Source: Pseudoflavonifractor sp. AF19-9AC (lineage in GTDB: Bacteria > Bacillota > Clostridia > Oscillospirales > Oscillospiraceae). From it: a stretch of DNA of 64,000 nt. Shown here piece by piece: positions 35,060 through 43,181 of the stretch. How positions within the stretch are numbered: the stretch's first letter is position 1; every line of letters begins with the position of its first letter. The stretch lies in contig NZ_QUGI01000003.1 of assembly GCF_003478995.1 (NCBI RefSeq), positions 372,001 to 436,000 on the forward strand, given 5' to 3'. The notes below the pieces were generated by a model. That model searched no databases, was not told where the DNA came from, and saw nothing but the letters and a program-made list of their open reading frames with translations. A program made the translations under genes and the position numbers.

Positions 35060-35086
35060 TTAGCACTCGCATTATCTAAGTGCTAA
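35060..35086 (-). promoter_or_regulatory. CIRCE (HrcA) operator of clpB
   Basis: TTAGCACTC, 9 nt, AAGTGCTAA: one mismatch from the consensus TTAGCACTC-N9-GAGTGCTAA. It lies 5-31 bp downstream of the clpB -10 box. Confidence 0.93.
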
Positions 35087-35090
35087 AATT

Positions 35091-35119
35091 ATGATAGCCT
35101 ATTTCCTCCTATTTGACAA
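35091..35119 (-). promoter_or_regulatory. clpB promoter
   Basis: On the minus strand TTGTCA (35119-35114), 17 bp, TATCAT (35096-35091). The CIRCE element covers the predicted start site. Confidence 0.75.
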
Positions 35120-35131
35120 GGGGGGCAGGCA

Positions 35132-35173
35132 AATTTTTTTAAAGAAAAGGCAGGCCCGCAGGCCTGCCTTTTC
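35132..35173 (-). terminator. hsp20 terminator
   Basis: GAAAAGGCAGGCC (35144-35156) pairs with GGCCTGCCTTTTC (35161-35173); the minus-strand tail is TTTAAAAAAATTTG. Confidence 0.8.
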
Positions 35174-35186
35174 CGCATATCCACCC

Positions 35187-35618
35187 TTACTGGATGGCGA
35201 TCTTCCGGCTCTGGGGCTCGGGCTCACCCTGCTTGGGCAGAGTCAGCTTCAGCACGCCGTTTTCATAGCTGGCGCTGATGGCGTCTTCCTGAATGCCGGA
35301 GACATTGAAGGAACGGGTGAAGCTGCCCACACGGCGCTCCCGGCAGACATACTTGCCGTTCTCGTCCTTGTTCTCCGTGGTCTCATCGTGCTTGGCGGTG
35401 ATGGTCAGCAGGCCATCCTGCAGGTGCAGGTCAATGTCCTCCTTCTGGAAACCAGGCAGGTCGGCCTCCAGCAGGAAGTGGTCGCCCTCGTCCTTGATAT
35501 CGGTACGGAAGGCGGGCATCTGGCTGCGGTCCACGGGGAAGAAGCTGCGCTCAAAATCATCAAACAGGCTGTTCAAACTATTATTGGTGTAACGTCCAAA
35601 GGGAAGCAAACTATACAT
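35187..35618 (-). CDS. hsp20: Hsp20/alpha-crystallin small heat-shock protein
   Basis: A 143-residue small heat-shock protein that holds unfolding proteins in a refoldable state. The alpha-crystallin domain spans about 38-135, with FLLEADLPGFQKEDIDLHL, the FTRSFNVSG strand and the closing block ASYENGVLKLTLPK; a short IAIQ C-terminal IxI-type tail follows. AAAGGAG lies 10 nt before ATG 35618. A second CIRCE element (35748-35774) is 130 bp upstream, suggesting HrcA control together with clpB. Confidence 0.96.
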   Translation of the reverse strand: MYSLLPFGRYTNNSLNSLFDDFERSFFPVDRSQMPAFRTDIKDEGDHFLLEADLPGFQKEDIDLHLQDGLLTITAKHDETTENKDENGKYVCRERRVGSFTRSFNVSGIQEDAISASYENGVLKLTLPKQGEPEPQSRKIAIQ

Positions 35619-35747
35619 AACTCAAAACTCCTTTCGGGCCGGGTTTCTGCGACACCTCGCCGTTCCCTGGGCCCTTCTTAACTTTGGCTTTAGTATAGCT
35701 CCGGATTATGAACAATTCTCGCAAACTTTATGTCCAAATTGTAAATT

Positions 35748-35774
35748 CTAGCACTCTCGAATATAGAGTGCTAA
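35748..35774. promoter_or_regulatory. CIRCE (HrcA) operator between hsp20 and dehydrogenase gene
   Basis: CTAGCACTC, 9 nt, GAGTGCTAA: one mismatch from consensus. A minus-strand TTAGCA-18-TAGAAT pair (35774-35745) overlaps it and could start the hsp20 message. A plus-strand TTGTAA-17-TATAGA also overlaps, so the divergent dehydrogenase gene could share the control. Confidence 0.9.
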
Positions 35775-35801
35775 TTTCGCTTTTTCCATCTCCCCCTCTT
35801 C

Positions 35802-35830
35802 TTGCCGGAGGAATAAAAGAATGTTATACT
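35802..35830 (+). promoter_or_regulatory. promoter of the hydroxyacid dehydrogenase gene
   Basis: TTGCCG (35802-35807), 17 bp, TATACT (35825-35830), 34 bp before the TTG start codon. Confidence 0.65.
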
Positions 35831-35864
35831 TGATTTTGTCGATTCTATTCCGGGAGGGATTTGT

Positions 35865-36854
35865 TTGAAGGTACTTATTTTTGGTTCTCAGGCCCGTTAC
35901 CAGGCCTATCAGCCGGATTTTGTGGCCCAGCTGCCCGTGGAGCCGGTGTTCTGCCCCATTGACCAGCCTCTGCACGAGGCCGCCGCCCGGCACCCCGACG
36001 CTCAGGCCCTGTTTGTGGACGCCATCACCCCGGTGGACCGGGCCATGATGGAGCTGCTGCCCCAGCTGAAGCTCATCCACTCCGAGGGCGTAGCCTTTAA
36101 CCGCATTGATCTGGAGGCCGCCCGGGAACGTGGTATTTTTGTGTGCAACAACAAGGGCTGCAACGCCGCCTCCGTGGCCGAGCACACGGTCATGCTCATG
36201 CTCATGGCTCTGCGCCACGGCATTACCGGCCACAACGCCGTCAAAGCCGGACAACAAATTACCATGAAGGAGGACGTAATGGCCTCCGACTCTCCGGAGC
36301 TGGGTCTGTGCACCGTGGGTCTTGTGGGTTTTGGCGACATCGCCCAGGCCACCGCCCGCCGCCTCCAGCCCTTCGGCTGCCCCATCTATTACTACGCCCC
36401 TCACCGCCGCTCTGAAGAGGTGGAACAGGACTTCGGCGTCACCTACCTGCCCCTGGAGGAGCTGGCCGCCCGGTGTGACATTCTCTCCCTCCACTGCGCG
36501 GTGACCGATGAGACCCGTGAGATGGTCAATGCGGACCTCCTCTCCAAAATGAAGCCCACCGCCATTCTGGTAAATACCGCCCGGGGCGACCTGCTGGACA
36601 ACCAGGCAGTTCGTCAGGCCCTCATGGAGGGACGTCTGGGCGGCATCGCCGTGGACACTCTGGCGCCCGAGCCCACCCCCGCCGACCACCCTCTGGTGGA
36701 TCTGCCTCCTGAGGTGCAGGACCGGGCCATCTACTCCCCCCACCTGGGCGGCATCACCGGCGGCTCCTTCCGCCGGGCCCACGCCAACATGTGGAACAGC
36801 CTGCGCCTGGTGCTGGAGGGCAAGCGCCCCAACTTCATCGTCAACGGACTGTAA
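35865..36854 (+). CDS. D-isomer specific 2-hydroxyacid dehydrogenase
   Basis: A 329-residue NAD(P)-dependent oxidoreductase of the SerA/LdhA family. The Rossmann motif GLVGFGDIAQATARRL is near residue 150, followed by the catalytic Arg in NTARGDLLDN, Glu in the APEP segment and His in YSPHLGGITG. The substrate is uncertain; the protein is too short for a SerA with ACT domain. TTG 35865 follows GGGAGGG. It shares an operon with the DUF1294 gene 10 bp downstream and lies divergent from hsp20 across a CIRCE element. Confidence 0.9.
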   Translation: MKVLIFGSQARYQAYQPDFVAQLPVEPVFCPIDQPLHEAAARHPDAQALFVDAITPVDRAMMELLPQLKLIHSEGVAFNRIDLEAARERGIFVCNNKGCNAASVAEHTVMLMLMALRHGITGHNAVKAGQQITMKEDVMASDSPELGLCTVGLVGFGDIAQATARRLQPFGCPIYYYAPHRRSEEVEQDFGVTYLPLEELAARCDILSLHCAVTDETREMVNADLLSKMKPTAILVNTARGDLLDNQAVRQALMEGRLGGIAVDTLAPEPTPADHPLVDLPPEVQDRAIYSPHLGGITGGSFRRAHANMWNSLRLVLEGKRPNFIVNGL

Positions 36855-36864
36855 AGGAGTTTCT

Positions 36865-37149
36865 ATGCCCGCCTTTCTCATAAAAGCCGCCCTCGTCTGG
36901 CTGGCTGCCCTCAATCTCATTGCCTTCATCCTCATGGGGCTGGACAAATGGAAGGCCCGGCGAGGCGCCTGGCGCATCCCGGAAAAGACGCTGTTTCTGG
37001 CCGCCCTGTTGGGGGGAGCTCTGGGCGGCACGGTGGGGATGCATCTCTTCCACCACAAAACCCGTCACTGGTATTTCCGCTTCGGCTTTCCCATTTTGCT
37101 GGTTCTCCAGCTGCTGCTGGCCGGATTTCTGGCCTTCCGACTTCAATAA
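36865..37149 (+). CDS. DUF1294 family small membrane protein
   Basis: A 94-residue protein with three hydrophobic segments and the DUF1294 signature FILMGLDKWKARRGAWRIPE, followed by LLGGALGGTVGMHLFHHKT. Function is unknown; in other bacteria the domain is often fused to a cold-shock domain, which is absent here. AAAGGAG precedes ATG 36865, only 10 bp after the dehydrogenase stop. Confidence 0.93.
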   Translation: MPAFLIKAALVWLAALNLIAFILMGLDKWKARRGAWRIPEKTLFLAALLGGALGGTVGMHLFHHKTRHWYFRFGFPILLVLQLLLAGFLAFRLQ

Positions 37150-37150
37150 A

Positions 37151-37187
37151 AAATCCCCTGCTGTCCACAGACAGCAGGGGATTTTTC
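37151..37187. terminator. bidirectional terminator after DUF1294
   Basis: AAATCCCCTGCTGT (37151-37164) pairs with ACAGCAGGGGATTT (37171-37184); A-run before and T-run after serve both converging genes. Confidence 0.93.
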
Positions 37188-37191
37188 ATGT

Positions 37192-39459
37192 TCAGAACCG
37201 GTGCACCCATCCGGAGGAGAACCAGACGGGCATCAGCCAGGCCACAGAATAAATGAGCAGGTTCAACGGGGAAAGGGAACCGTAGGCCACAGCGGACACC
37301 AGATAGGCCGCCAGGGCCATGCCCAGAACCGCACTCATACAGCACAGCACTGCACCCACCCGGGCGGCCCGGCGGAGGCGGCGTGCCGCGGTAACGGCCT
37401 CGGCAAAGGGGAAGATACCCTCCCGGCACAAAAGGGCGGTGAGGGTGTCCCCGTGGGATTGCTCCGGGTCGGACAGCTCCCGGCGGCGCTCCACCGGCGG
37501 GAAGTCCATCTTGTCCGCCGCCAGCTTGAACCGCTGCTGAAGCATGGCGGGAATGAGGTTAAAGTCCCGGGTAGCCAGCACCAGCCCGATTTTCTCTCCC
37601 ATCAGCTCCTCCACCGAGGGGAAAACCGTATCGGGCAGGGTATAATTCAGGGCGAAAATGCCCGCCAGCTCTCCGTTGATGGCGCAGAACACGGCACTTT
37701 TTACGTTCAGGCCCGGGGGCAGAGGAATTTCCATCAGGTTCATGAAGGCTGCCGAGCCCACCAGCACCTGGTCCCCCCGGATGTTGGCGGACAGACCACC
37801 GCCCTCGTAGCAGCACAGGCGCTCGGCGTTGCGCAGCAGTCCGCCCATGGCCCGCAGCTGCTCATGGAACAGCCGGGCCAGGCCGCTGCCCGCATCCCGC
37901 AGGAGGGTGGCCGTATAGGCCATCACCCGCTCCATGGGGAAATTTCCCATGACCTTATAGCCATTAAACTCCACATAGCCCGGGGGGAACAGGTCGGTAT
38001 CGGTAATGAGCACCCGCCCGCCCCGGCGGGACCCGGCCACTCCCGGCCACCCGGCCAGAGCCGCACCGCTCTGGCTCAGGCGGCGGGCCAGCTTGTGGAA
38101 GGACCGGCCGTAGGCCAGACCGCTGCCAAAGGCGGCGGAGGCGCTGAACAGCGCCGACAGGCCCCAGGCCAGATTTTCTGTGTGTCCCGTACCCACCGTG
38201 GCCAGCATGGCCAGTACCAGGTCGCCCAGCAGCAGCAGCGGGCAGACCCGGTGGAAAATCCGCTGGGCTCCGTCGTCCATCTGAATCTGACTGCCGAAGC
38301 CCTCTGCCGTGCCCGACCACTTGGTATAGGCGTCCCGGCCGTTCCACTTTCCCTCATCCTGAGTCACCCGGTAGGGGCTGGAAGAGGCCGCCGCCACCCG
38401 GCAGGACAGCCGCTGGGCGCAGCGCTTATGATACCGACCGTGGAGCAGCAGGAAGAGATCTGCCAGCACCACCACCGTATAGGGGAGGCGCAATTCCTCT
38501 CTCGGCTCCAGAGCCAGAAGGATTCCATCCGCCAGGGTAAAGAGACAGGCCAGGGCAGCCAGGGTGTCCATTTCCACCTTGCCCCGGAAGGCCCGGCCAA
38601 TGCCGGTCCCCAGCACATCCAGTGACAGGAGCGCGCCCGCGCCCAGCAGGCCCACGGCAATCCAGCCCTGTACCTGCACCCCGTCCAGCGGAGGCAACCA
38701 GACAAATCCGGCGGCGGGAATGACCAGCTGGACCAGGGCGGCCACAGCCAGGAGAAACACCAGGAGCGCGCGGGTGCGAAGACCCTTCAGGCCCTTTCCG
38801 TAGGTTCGGGCCAGCTCCTGAGGCGGCGTGTCCGGCGGAGGCGGCTCCACCTTGGGCGGGCGGCGGAATCGCCGCACATCCTCCTCCGGCTCCTCCTCCT
38901 GGTCAGTACCAGGAATCAGCCGCTCCAGGCGGCGCACCTCCTCCGGGTCGGTGCGCTCGTCCTCCTCAAACATCCGGTCGGCGTAATCGTCCGCCTTCCG
39001 GGTCACGCCCTTCAAAAAGGAGCCCAGGACGCTCTCCTCTTCCGGGAACTGGATGACTTCGTTTTCCTCTTCCTCGGAATCCTCCTCGTCAGAGGCCTCG
39101 TCCTCCTGCTCCTCGTCCGGTTCTTCCTCGGCGTCCTCCTCGGGCATCAAGCTGTGAGGCTGCTCCTCATCCTCCGGCTCGTCCTCCTCATCCGACTCCT
39201 GCCGGACCATTTTCCCAGGGAAGGAGACGACCTTTGCCTGGTTGGAGGTGTGGGGTCGGCGGGGAGGCGTGGGCCAGGGGAGGTCCACCTCCTCCTTCCC
39301 GGTCTGCACCGGTACAGCCCTTCTTCCCGCAGGGCGGCCCGTTCCAAACTCCGCCAGAATGTCGTCCAGAGAAAATCCATCCCCGTCGGCTTCCCCGATG
39401 AGCGATTTGACCTGCTGCAGGTCGTCGTTGTTCAGTTGTTTCTTATCGCGGTCGCCCAT
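37192..39459 (-). CDS. degenerate P-type ATPase-like membrane protein with acidic N-terminus
   Basis: A 755-residue protein. Residues 1-215 are disordered and strongly acidic (DEEDEPEDEEQ-type runs). From 230 on, the layout matches a P1B metal ATPase: four helices (about 230-345) with the marker KVEMDTLAALA, a very short A-domain region, two more helices (about 403-450), a cytoplasmic P/N-like region with NGELAGIFAL and IGLVLATRDFN, and two final helices (700-745). Every catalytic motif is altered: the DKTGT site reads ITDTDLFPP (485-493), CPC is SASAA, TGDN is TRDF (630-633) and GDGxNDxP is missing. It is therefore probably not a pump but a regulator or scaffold. It lies 37 bp downstream of rlmB. 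Confidence 0.75.
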   Translation of the reverse strand: MGDRDKKQLNNDDLQQVKSLIGEADGDGFSLDDILAEFGTGRPAGRRAVPVQTGKEEVDLPWPTPPRRPHTSNQAKVVSFPGKMVRQESDEEDEPEDEEQPHSLMPEEDAEEEPDEEQEDEASDEEDSEEEENEVIQFPEEESVLGSFLKGVTRKADDYADRMFEEDERTDPEEVRRLERLIPGTDQEEEPEEDVRRFRRPPKVEPPPPDTPPQELARTYGKGLKGLRTRALLVFLLAVAALVQLVIPAAGFVWLPPLDGVQVQGWIAVGLLGAGALLSLDVLGTGIGRAFRGKVEMDTLAALACLFTLADGILLALEPREELRLPYTVVVLADLFLLLHGRYHKRCAQRLSCRVAAASSSPYRVTQDEGKWNGRDAYTKWSGTAEGFGSQIQMDDGAQRIFHRVCPLLLLGDLVLAMLATVGTGHTENLAWGLSALFSASAAFGSGLAYGRSFHKLARRLSQSGAALAGWPGVAGSRRGGRVLITDTDLFPPGYVEFNGYKVMGNFPMERVMAYTATLLRDAGSGLARLFHEQLRAMGGLLRNAERLCCYEGGGLSANIRGDQVLVGSAAFMNLMEIPLPPGLNVKSAVFCAINGELAGIFALNYTLPDTVFPSVEELMGEKIGLVLATRDFNLIPAMLQQRFKLAADKMDFPPVERRRELSDPEQSHGDTLTALLCREGIFPFAEAVTAARRLRRAARVGAVLCCMSAVLGMALAAYLVSAVAYGSLSPLNLLIYSVAWLMPVWFSSGWVHRF

Positions 39460-39496
39460 GGATCCGTTCCTCGGTCTGTGTTTTAAGTGAAAAAGT

Positions 39497-40285
39497 TCAG
39501 CCCTCGCCCATGCGCTGGCGCACGGCCTCGTAAAGCAGCACAGCTGCCGCAGCCGAGGCGTTCAGAGAGTTGATCTTGCCAAACATGGGGATGGAGACGG
39601 TAAAGTCACAGTTCTCCGTCACCAGACGGCCCATGCCCTCTCCCTCACTGCCGATGACAATGGCGGCGGGGCCCTTCAAATCGGCCTTATAGAGGGAGGT
39701 GGTCCCCTGGGCGGCGGTGCCGAAGACCCAGATTCCCTCTTCCTTCAGCTCCTTCAGCAGGGTGGGCAGGTTGGGCACCCGGGCCACGGGCACATGGGCC
39801 ACTGCCCCCGCGGAGGTCTTGGCCACCACGGCGGTCAGTCCGGCGGAGCGGCGCTTGGGGATGATCACCCCGTGGGCACCGGCGGCGTCGGCGGTGCGGA
39901 TCACCGCGCCCAGATTGTGGGGATCGCTGAGCTCGTCACACACCACGATGAGAGGGGGCTCCCCCTTCTCCCGGGCGATGTTCAGGATATCCTCTACACT
40001 GGCGTACTCCCGCACGGCCGCCTGGGCAATGACACCCTGGTGAGAGTGGGTACGGCTCATGTTGTCCAGCTTGCGCCGGTCAGCGTCCACCACCACAATG
40101 CCCTTCTCCCGGGCCGTGGACGCAATGTGCCCCAGAGCGGCGTCATGCTCGCCCTTCAGCAGAAAAATTTTATCAATGGCCACGCCGGCACGCAGCGCTT
40201 CAATCACCGCGTTGCGGCCCTCGATGATTCCGTCGTTCTCCGTCTCCACCGGCGCGGAGCGGCGCAGGGGCGGTCTGTTGTTCAT
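39497..40285 (-). CDS. rlmB: TrmH/RlmB family RNA 2'-O-methyltransferase
   Basis: A SPOUT enzyme that methylates a guanosine ribose in 23S rRNA. The 262-residue protein has the N-terminal L30e-like substrate-binding domain (IIEGRNAVIEALRAG, IVVDADRRKLDNMS) and the SpoU domain with its motifs DPHNLGAVIRTADAAG, VIGSEGEGMG and the knot-forming SIPMFGKINSLNASAAAAVL. ATG 40285 follows GGGAGG; the nine-codon-longer frame has no ribosome site. It is divergent from ftsH. Confidence 0.93.
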   Translation of the reverse strand: MNNRPPLRRSAPVETENDGIIEGRNAVIEALRAGVAIDKIFLLKGEHDAALGHIASTAREKGIVVVDADRRKLDNMSRTHSHQGVIAQAAVREYASVEDILNIAREKGEPPLIVVCDELSDPHNLGAVIRTADAAGAHGVIIPKRRSAGLTAVVAKTSAGAVAHVPVARVPNLPTLLKELKEEGIWVFGTAAQGTTSLYKADLKGPAAIVIGSEGEGMGRLVTENCDFTVSIPMFGKINSLNASAAAAVLLYEAVRQRMGEG

Positions 40286-40416
40286 GCCTGCATCCTCCCA
40301 GTTCAATTCCATTCGACAGGTACTGTTCAGTATATCATATTTACCCGCCCGGTGGAAGTGGCAAATTGCCCGACAGGGTTTTTTCTTCTTTCACAGAAAG
40401 TTTACACCCCTCTTCC

Positions 40417-40445
40417 TTGTTTTTAAAAAAGGAATGTGCTATCAT
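40417..40445 (+). promoter_or_regulatory. ftsH promoter
   Basis: TTGTTT (40417-40422), 17 bp, TATCAT (40440-40445) with an extended TGC before the -10, 60 bp before the TTG start. Confidence 0.7.
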
Positions 40446-40505
40446 AAACTCCAGTCCATCCTGTTTGATCAGGAAAATTATAGGGAAACACGGAGGTATT
40501 CTCCT

Positions 40506-42698
40506 TTGAAACCAGACAAGGGAAACAACAAGAAAAACACCTTCGGCCTCATTACCCTCATTTTGTGGGCGCTGGTGCTGACGCTGCTGTTCCGCAGCTG
40601 CTCGGCCTCCTACGCCAGCGCCAACGAGGTGCAGGTGGATTACTCCACCTTCAAGCAGTGGGTGGAAGAGGACAAGGTGGAACGGGTCCACATGCAATCG
40701 GGTAAATACACCATCACGCTCCGGGAGGGCGTCACGGTAGAGCTGCCCGAGGAGGACAAAACAACCAACAGCGCCTTCTCCTGGCTGCCCCAGGGCAATC
40801 AGGAGGTGGTCTACGTCACCATCCCCACTTCGGTGCCGGATGTGGCCATCTACGATTTGATGGACCAGCACAACACCGAGTACTACGACGACCCGGTGGA
40901 CAGCTCCTCCTACATTCTGTCCCTGGTGCTCTCCTACCTGCTGCCTGTGGTGATCATGGTGGGCGCTATGCTCTTCCTCTACCGCGGCATCGGCGGAAAG
41001 AGCGGCATCGGCGGCATCGGCAATGTGGGCAAGTCCAACGCCAAGGTCTATGTGGAAAAGTCCACCGGCGTCACCTTCCGGGACGTGGCTGGACAGGACG
41101 AGGCCAAGGAATCCCTGCAGGAGGTCATTGACATCCTGCATAATCCCCAAAAGTACACGGAAATCGGCGCGAAGCTCCCCAAGGGCGCTCTGCTGGTGGG
41201 CCCTCCGGGCACCGGTAAGACCCTGCTGGCCAAGGCCGTGGCCGGAGAGGCGGGCGTGCCCTTCTTCTCCATCAGCGGCTCGGACTTCGTGGAGATGTTT
41301 GTGGGCGTGGGCGCCAGCCGTGTCCGCGACCTCTTCAAGGAGGCCAGCAAGATGGCCCCCTGTATCATCTTCATCGACGAGATCGACACCATCGGCAAGT
41401 CCCGCGACAACCGCATGGGCGGCAACGACGAGCGGGAGCAGACTTTGAACCAGCTGTTGGCTGAGCTGGACGGCTTTGACCCCGGCAAGGGCGTCATCGT
41501 TCTGGGCGCCACTAACCGCCCGGAGGTTCTGGACAAGGCTCTGCTCCGTCCCGGCCGCTTCGACCGGCGCATCACCATTGACCGTCCCAACCTGGCCGGC
41601 CGTCTGGCCACCCTCCAGGTTCATACCCGGAAGATCAAGCTGGCGGAGGACGTGGACCTGAAGAAGATCGCTCTGGCCACCGCCGGCACCGTGGGTGCCG
41701 ACCTGGCCAACCTGGTGAACGAGGCCGCCCTGCGGGCCGTCCGCCACGGGCGCAAGCTGGTCACCCAGGAGGACCTTCTGGCCTCCTTCGAGTTCGTCAT
41801 CGCCGGCAGTGAGAAGAAGAACTCTGTTCTCACGGAGTTTGAGAAGAAGCTGGTGGCCTATCATGAGGTTGGTCACGCCATGGTAGCCTACAAGCAGAAG
41901 AACGCCGAGCCGGTACAGAAGATTACCATCGTTCCCCACACCGAGGGCTCTCTGGGCTACACCCTGCTGATGCCCGAGGAGGACAAGACCAACCTGCGCA
42001 CCAAGGAAGAGCTGATGGCCAAGATCGCCGTCTCCATGGGCGGCCGCGCCGCCGAGCAGGTGGTGCTGAACACCATGACCAACGGCGCCTCCCAGGACAT
42101 CCAGGAGGCCACCAACGTGGCCCGGAACATGGTGGCCATGTTCGGTATGAGCGAGGAGTTCGGCATGATGGCTCTGGGCTCTGTCCGCAACCAGTATCTG
42201 GACGGCGGCTATGGTCTGGACTGTGCTCAGGACACCGCCGCTGTGATGGACAAGGCCGTGAAGGCCATTCTGGACGTATGCTATGAGGACGCGGTGAAGG
42301 TCATCCAGGAGAACCTGGAGGACATGCACAAGGTGGTTGCCTACCTGCTGGAGAAGGAAACCATTACCGGCGGCGAGATGGTGGCTATCATCGAGGGCCG
42401 GGACCCCGCTCTGGTAGAGGATGCCTACGCCTCCACCCGCAAGCAGGAGCAGCCCGCTTTCCGCCCCTCCCAGCCCGATCACATTGAGCCCCCCGCCCGG
42501 CACATCCACATGATCAGCGAGGAGATCAAGGCCCCTGCTCTGGAGGAGGACACTCCGTCCCAGGAGGAGGAGACCGCTGAGGCGAGCACGCAGGAGTCTG
42601 AGACTCCTGACCAGCCCTCCGATTTCACTCCTGCTCAGGATGCTTCCGCGGAGACCAATTCTGCTCCCGCTCAGGAGGAGCAGGAGGACAACAAATAA
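40506..42698 (+). CDS. ftsH: ATP-dependent zinc metalloprotease FtsH
   Basis: The membrane-bound AAA protease that degrades misfolded and regulatory membrane proteins. The 730-residue product has two helices (about 12-30 and 137-159) flanking an extracellular domain, an AAA module with Walker A GPPGTGKT (232-239), Walker B FIDEID, and the zinc site HEVGH at 453-457. The last 100 residues are an acidic, Gln/Pro-rich disordered tail longer than in most homologues. TTG 40506 lies 10 nt after CGGAGGT; the longer frame back to 40059 overlaps rlmB antisense and is rejected. Confidence 0.97.
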   Translation: MKPDKGNNKKNTFGLITLILWALVLTLLFRSCSASYASANEVQVDYSTFKQWVEEDKVERVHMQSGKYTITLREGVTVELPEEDKTTNSAFSWLPQGNQEVVYVTIPTSVPDVAIYDLMDQHNTEYYDDPVDSSSYILSLVLSYLLPVVIMVGAMLFLYRGIGGKSGIGGIGNVGKSNAKVYVEKSTGVTFRDVAGQDEAKESLQEVIDILHNPQKYTEIGAKLPKGALLVGPPGTGKTLLAKAVAGEAGVPFFSISGSDFVEMFVGVGASRVRDLFKEASKMAPCIIFIDEIDTIGKSRDNRMGGNDEREQTLNQLLAELDGFDPGKGVIVLGATNRPEVLDKALLRPGRFDRRITIDRPNLAGRLATLQVHTRKIKLAEDVDLKKIALATAGTVGADLANLVNEAALRAVRHGRKLVTQEDLLASFEFVIAGSEKKNSVLTEFEKKLVAYHEVGHAMVAYKQKNAEPVQKITIVPHTEGSLGYTLLMPEEDKTNLRTKEELMAKIAVSMGGRAAEQVVLNTMTNGASQDIQEATNVARNMVAMFGMSEEFGMMALGSVRNQYLDGGYGLDCAQDTAAVMDKAVKAILDVCYEDAVKVIQENLEDMHKVVAYLLEKETITGGEMVAIIEGRDPALVEDAYASTRKQEQPAFRPSQPDHIEPPARHIHMISEEIKAPALEEDTPSQEEETAEASTQESETPDQPSDFTPAQDASAETNSAPAQEEQEDNK

Positions 42699-42722
42699 GC
42701 CAACTGCCATAAGTAAGCACAG

Positions 42723-42759
42723 AGACAGCCTGGAGCAACCGCTCCAGGCTGTCTTTTCC
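42723..42759 (+). terminator. ftsH terminator
   Basis: AGACAGCCTGGAGC (42723-42736) pairs with GCTCCAGGCTGTCT (42741-42754), 4-nt loop, TTTCC tail. The next 140 bp hold no gene. Confidence 0.87.
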
Positions 42760-42899
42760 TATGGTCTATGGTGTGATCAGGAAGAGGCACATCCCCCTCT
42801 CGCCTGTGGTTGCTTCTGCCCTTCCCCTCTGTTCCTCCTCTTTCCCGGCAGGTGCGCTCCCTCCCCGACAGTCCCATCCACTCTCGTTCCCATAAAAGC

Positions 42900-42945
42900 A
42901 CCCGGCCCGGATACCACATGGCATCCGGGCCGGGTCTTTCTTTTT
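42900..42945. terminator. terminator at the end of the feo operon (bidirectional)
   Basis: ACCCGGCCCGGAT (42900-42912) pairs with ATCCGGGCCGGGT (42923-42935); plus-strand tail CTTTCTTTTT, minus-strand tail GCTTTTATG. Confidence 0.9.
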
Positions 42946-42951
42946 GATCGC

Positions 42952-43152
42952 TTATCTATCCTGGGAATGACAGCTGCAGGTATGTCCGCCGCAGCTGCCG
43001 GAGCAGGAGGACGGCTCGCCCTGCTTATGGGAACAGCATCCGCCTGCCGGACAGCCAATGCACTTGGCCCCGCTGCGCTTGGCCTTGATGATGTACCAAG
43101 CGGCTGCCAGCACCATGGCTCCAATGGCCGCTGCAAGGATAATATCCGTCAT
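42952..43152 (-). CDS. FeoB-associated Cys-rich membrane protein
   Basis: A 66-residue protein with one N-terminal helix (about 4-22) and a Cys/His/Gly-rich cytoplasmic tail (CIGCPAGGCC, CSGSCGGHTCSC), the known companion of FeoB in Firmicutes, presumed to bind or hand over iron. ATG 43152 is 9 nt after AAAGGAG; the ATG two codons upstream would be only 3 nt away. It lies 29 bp downstream of feoB. Confidence 0.93.
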   Translation of the reverse strand: MTDIILAAAIGAMVLAAAWYIIKAKRSGAKCIGCPAGGCCSHKQGEPSSCSGSCGGHTCSCHSQDR

Positions 43153-43181
43153 AACCATAATCTCCTTTCAAAAAGCGGGTG

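Noticed and set aside
35841..35862. TTG 35861 as start of the dehydrogenase
   Set aside because: Out of frame; TTG 35865 is in frame and well spaced from GGGAGGG.
40059..40505. N-terminal extension of ftsH
   Set aside because: Overlaps rlmB and the ftsH promoter; ribosome site and family N-terminus place the start at TTG 40506.
40341..42710. 789-codon minus-strand frame opposite ftsH
   Set aside because: Antisense shadow; FtsH motifs are complete on the plus strand.
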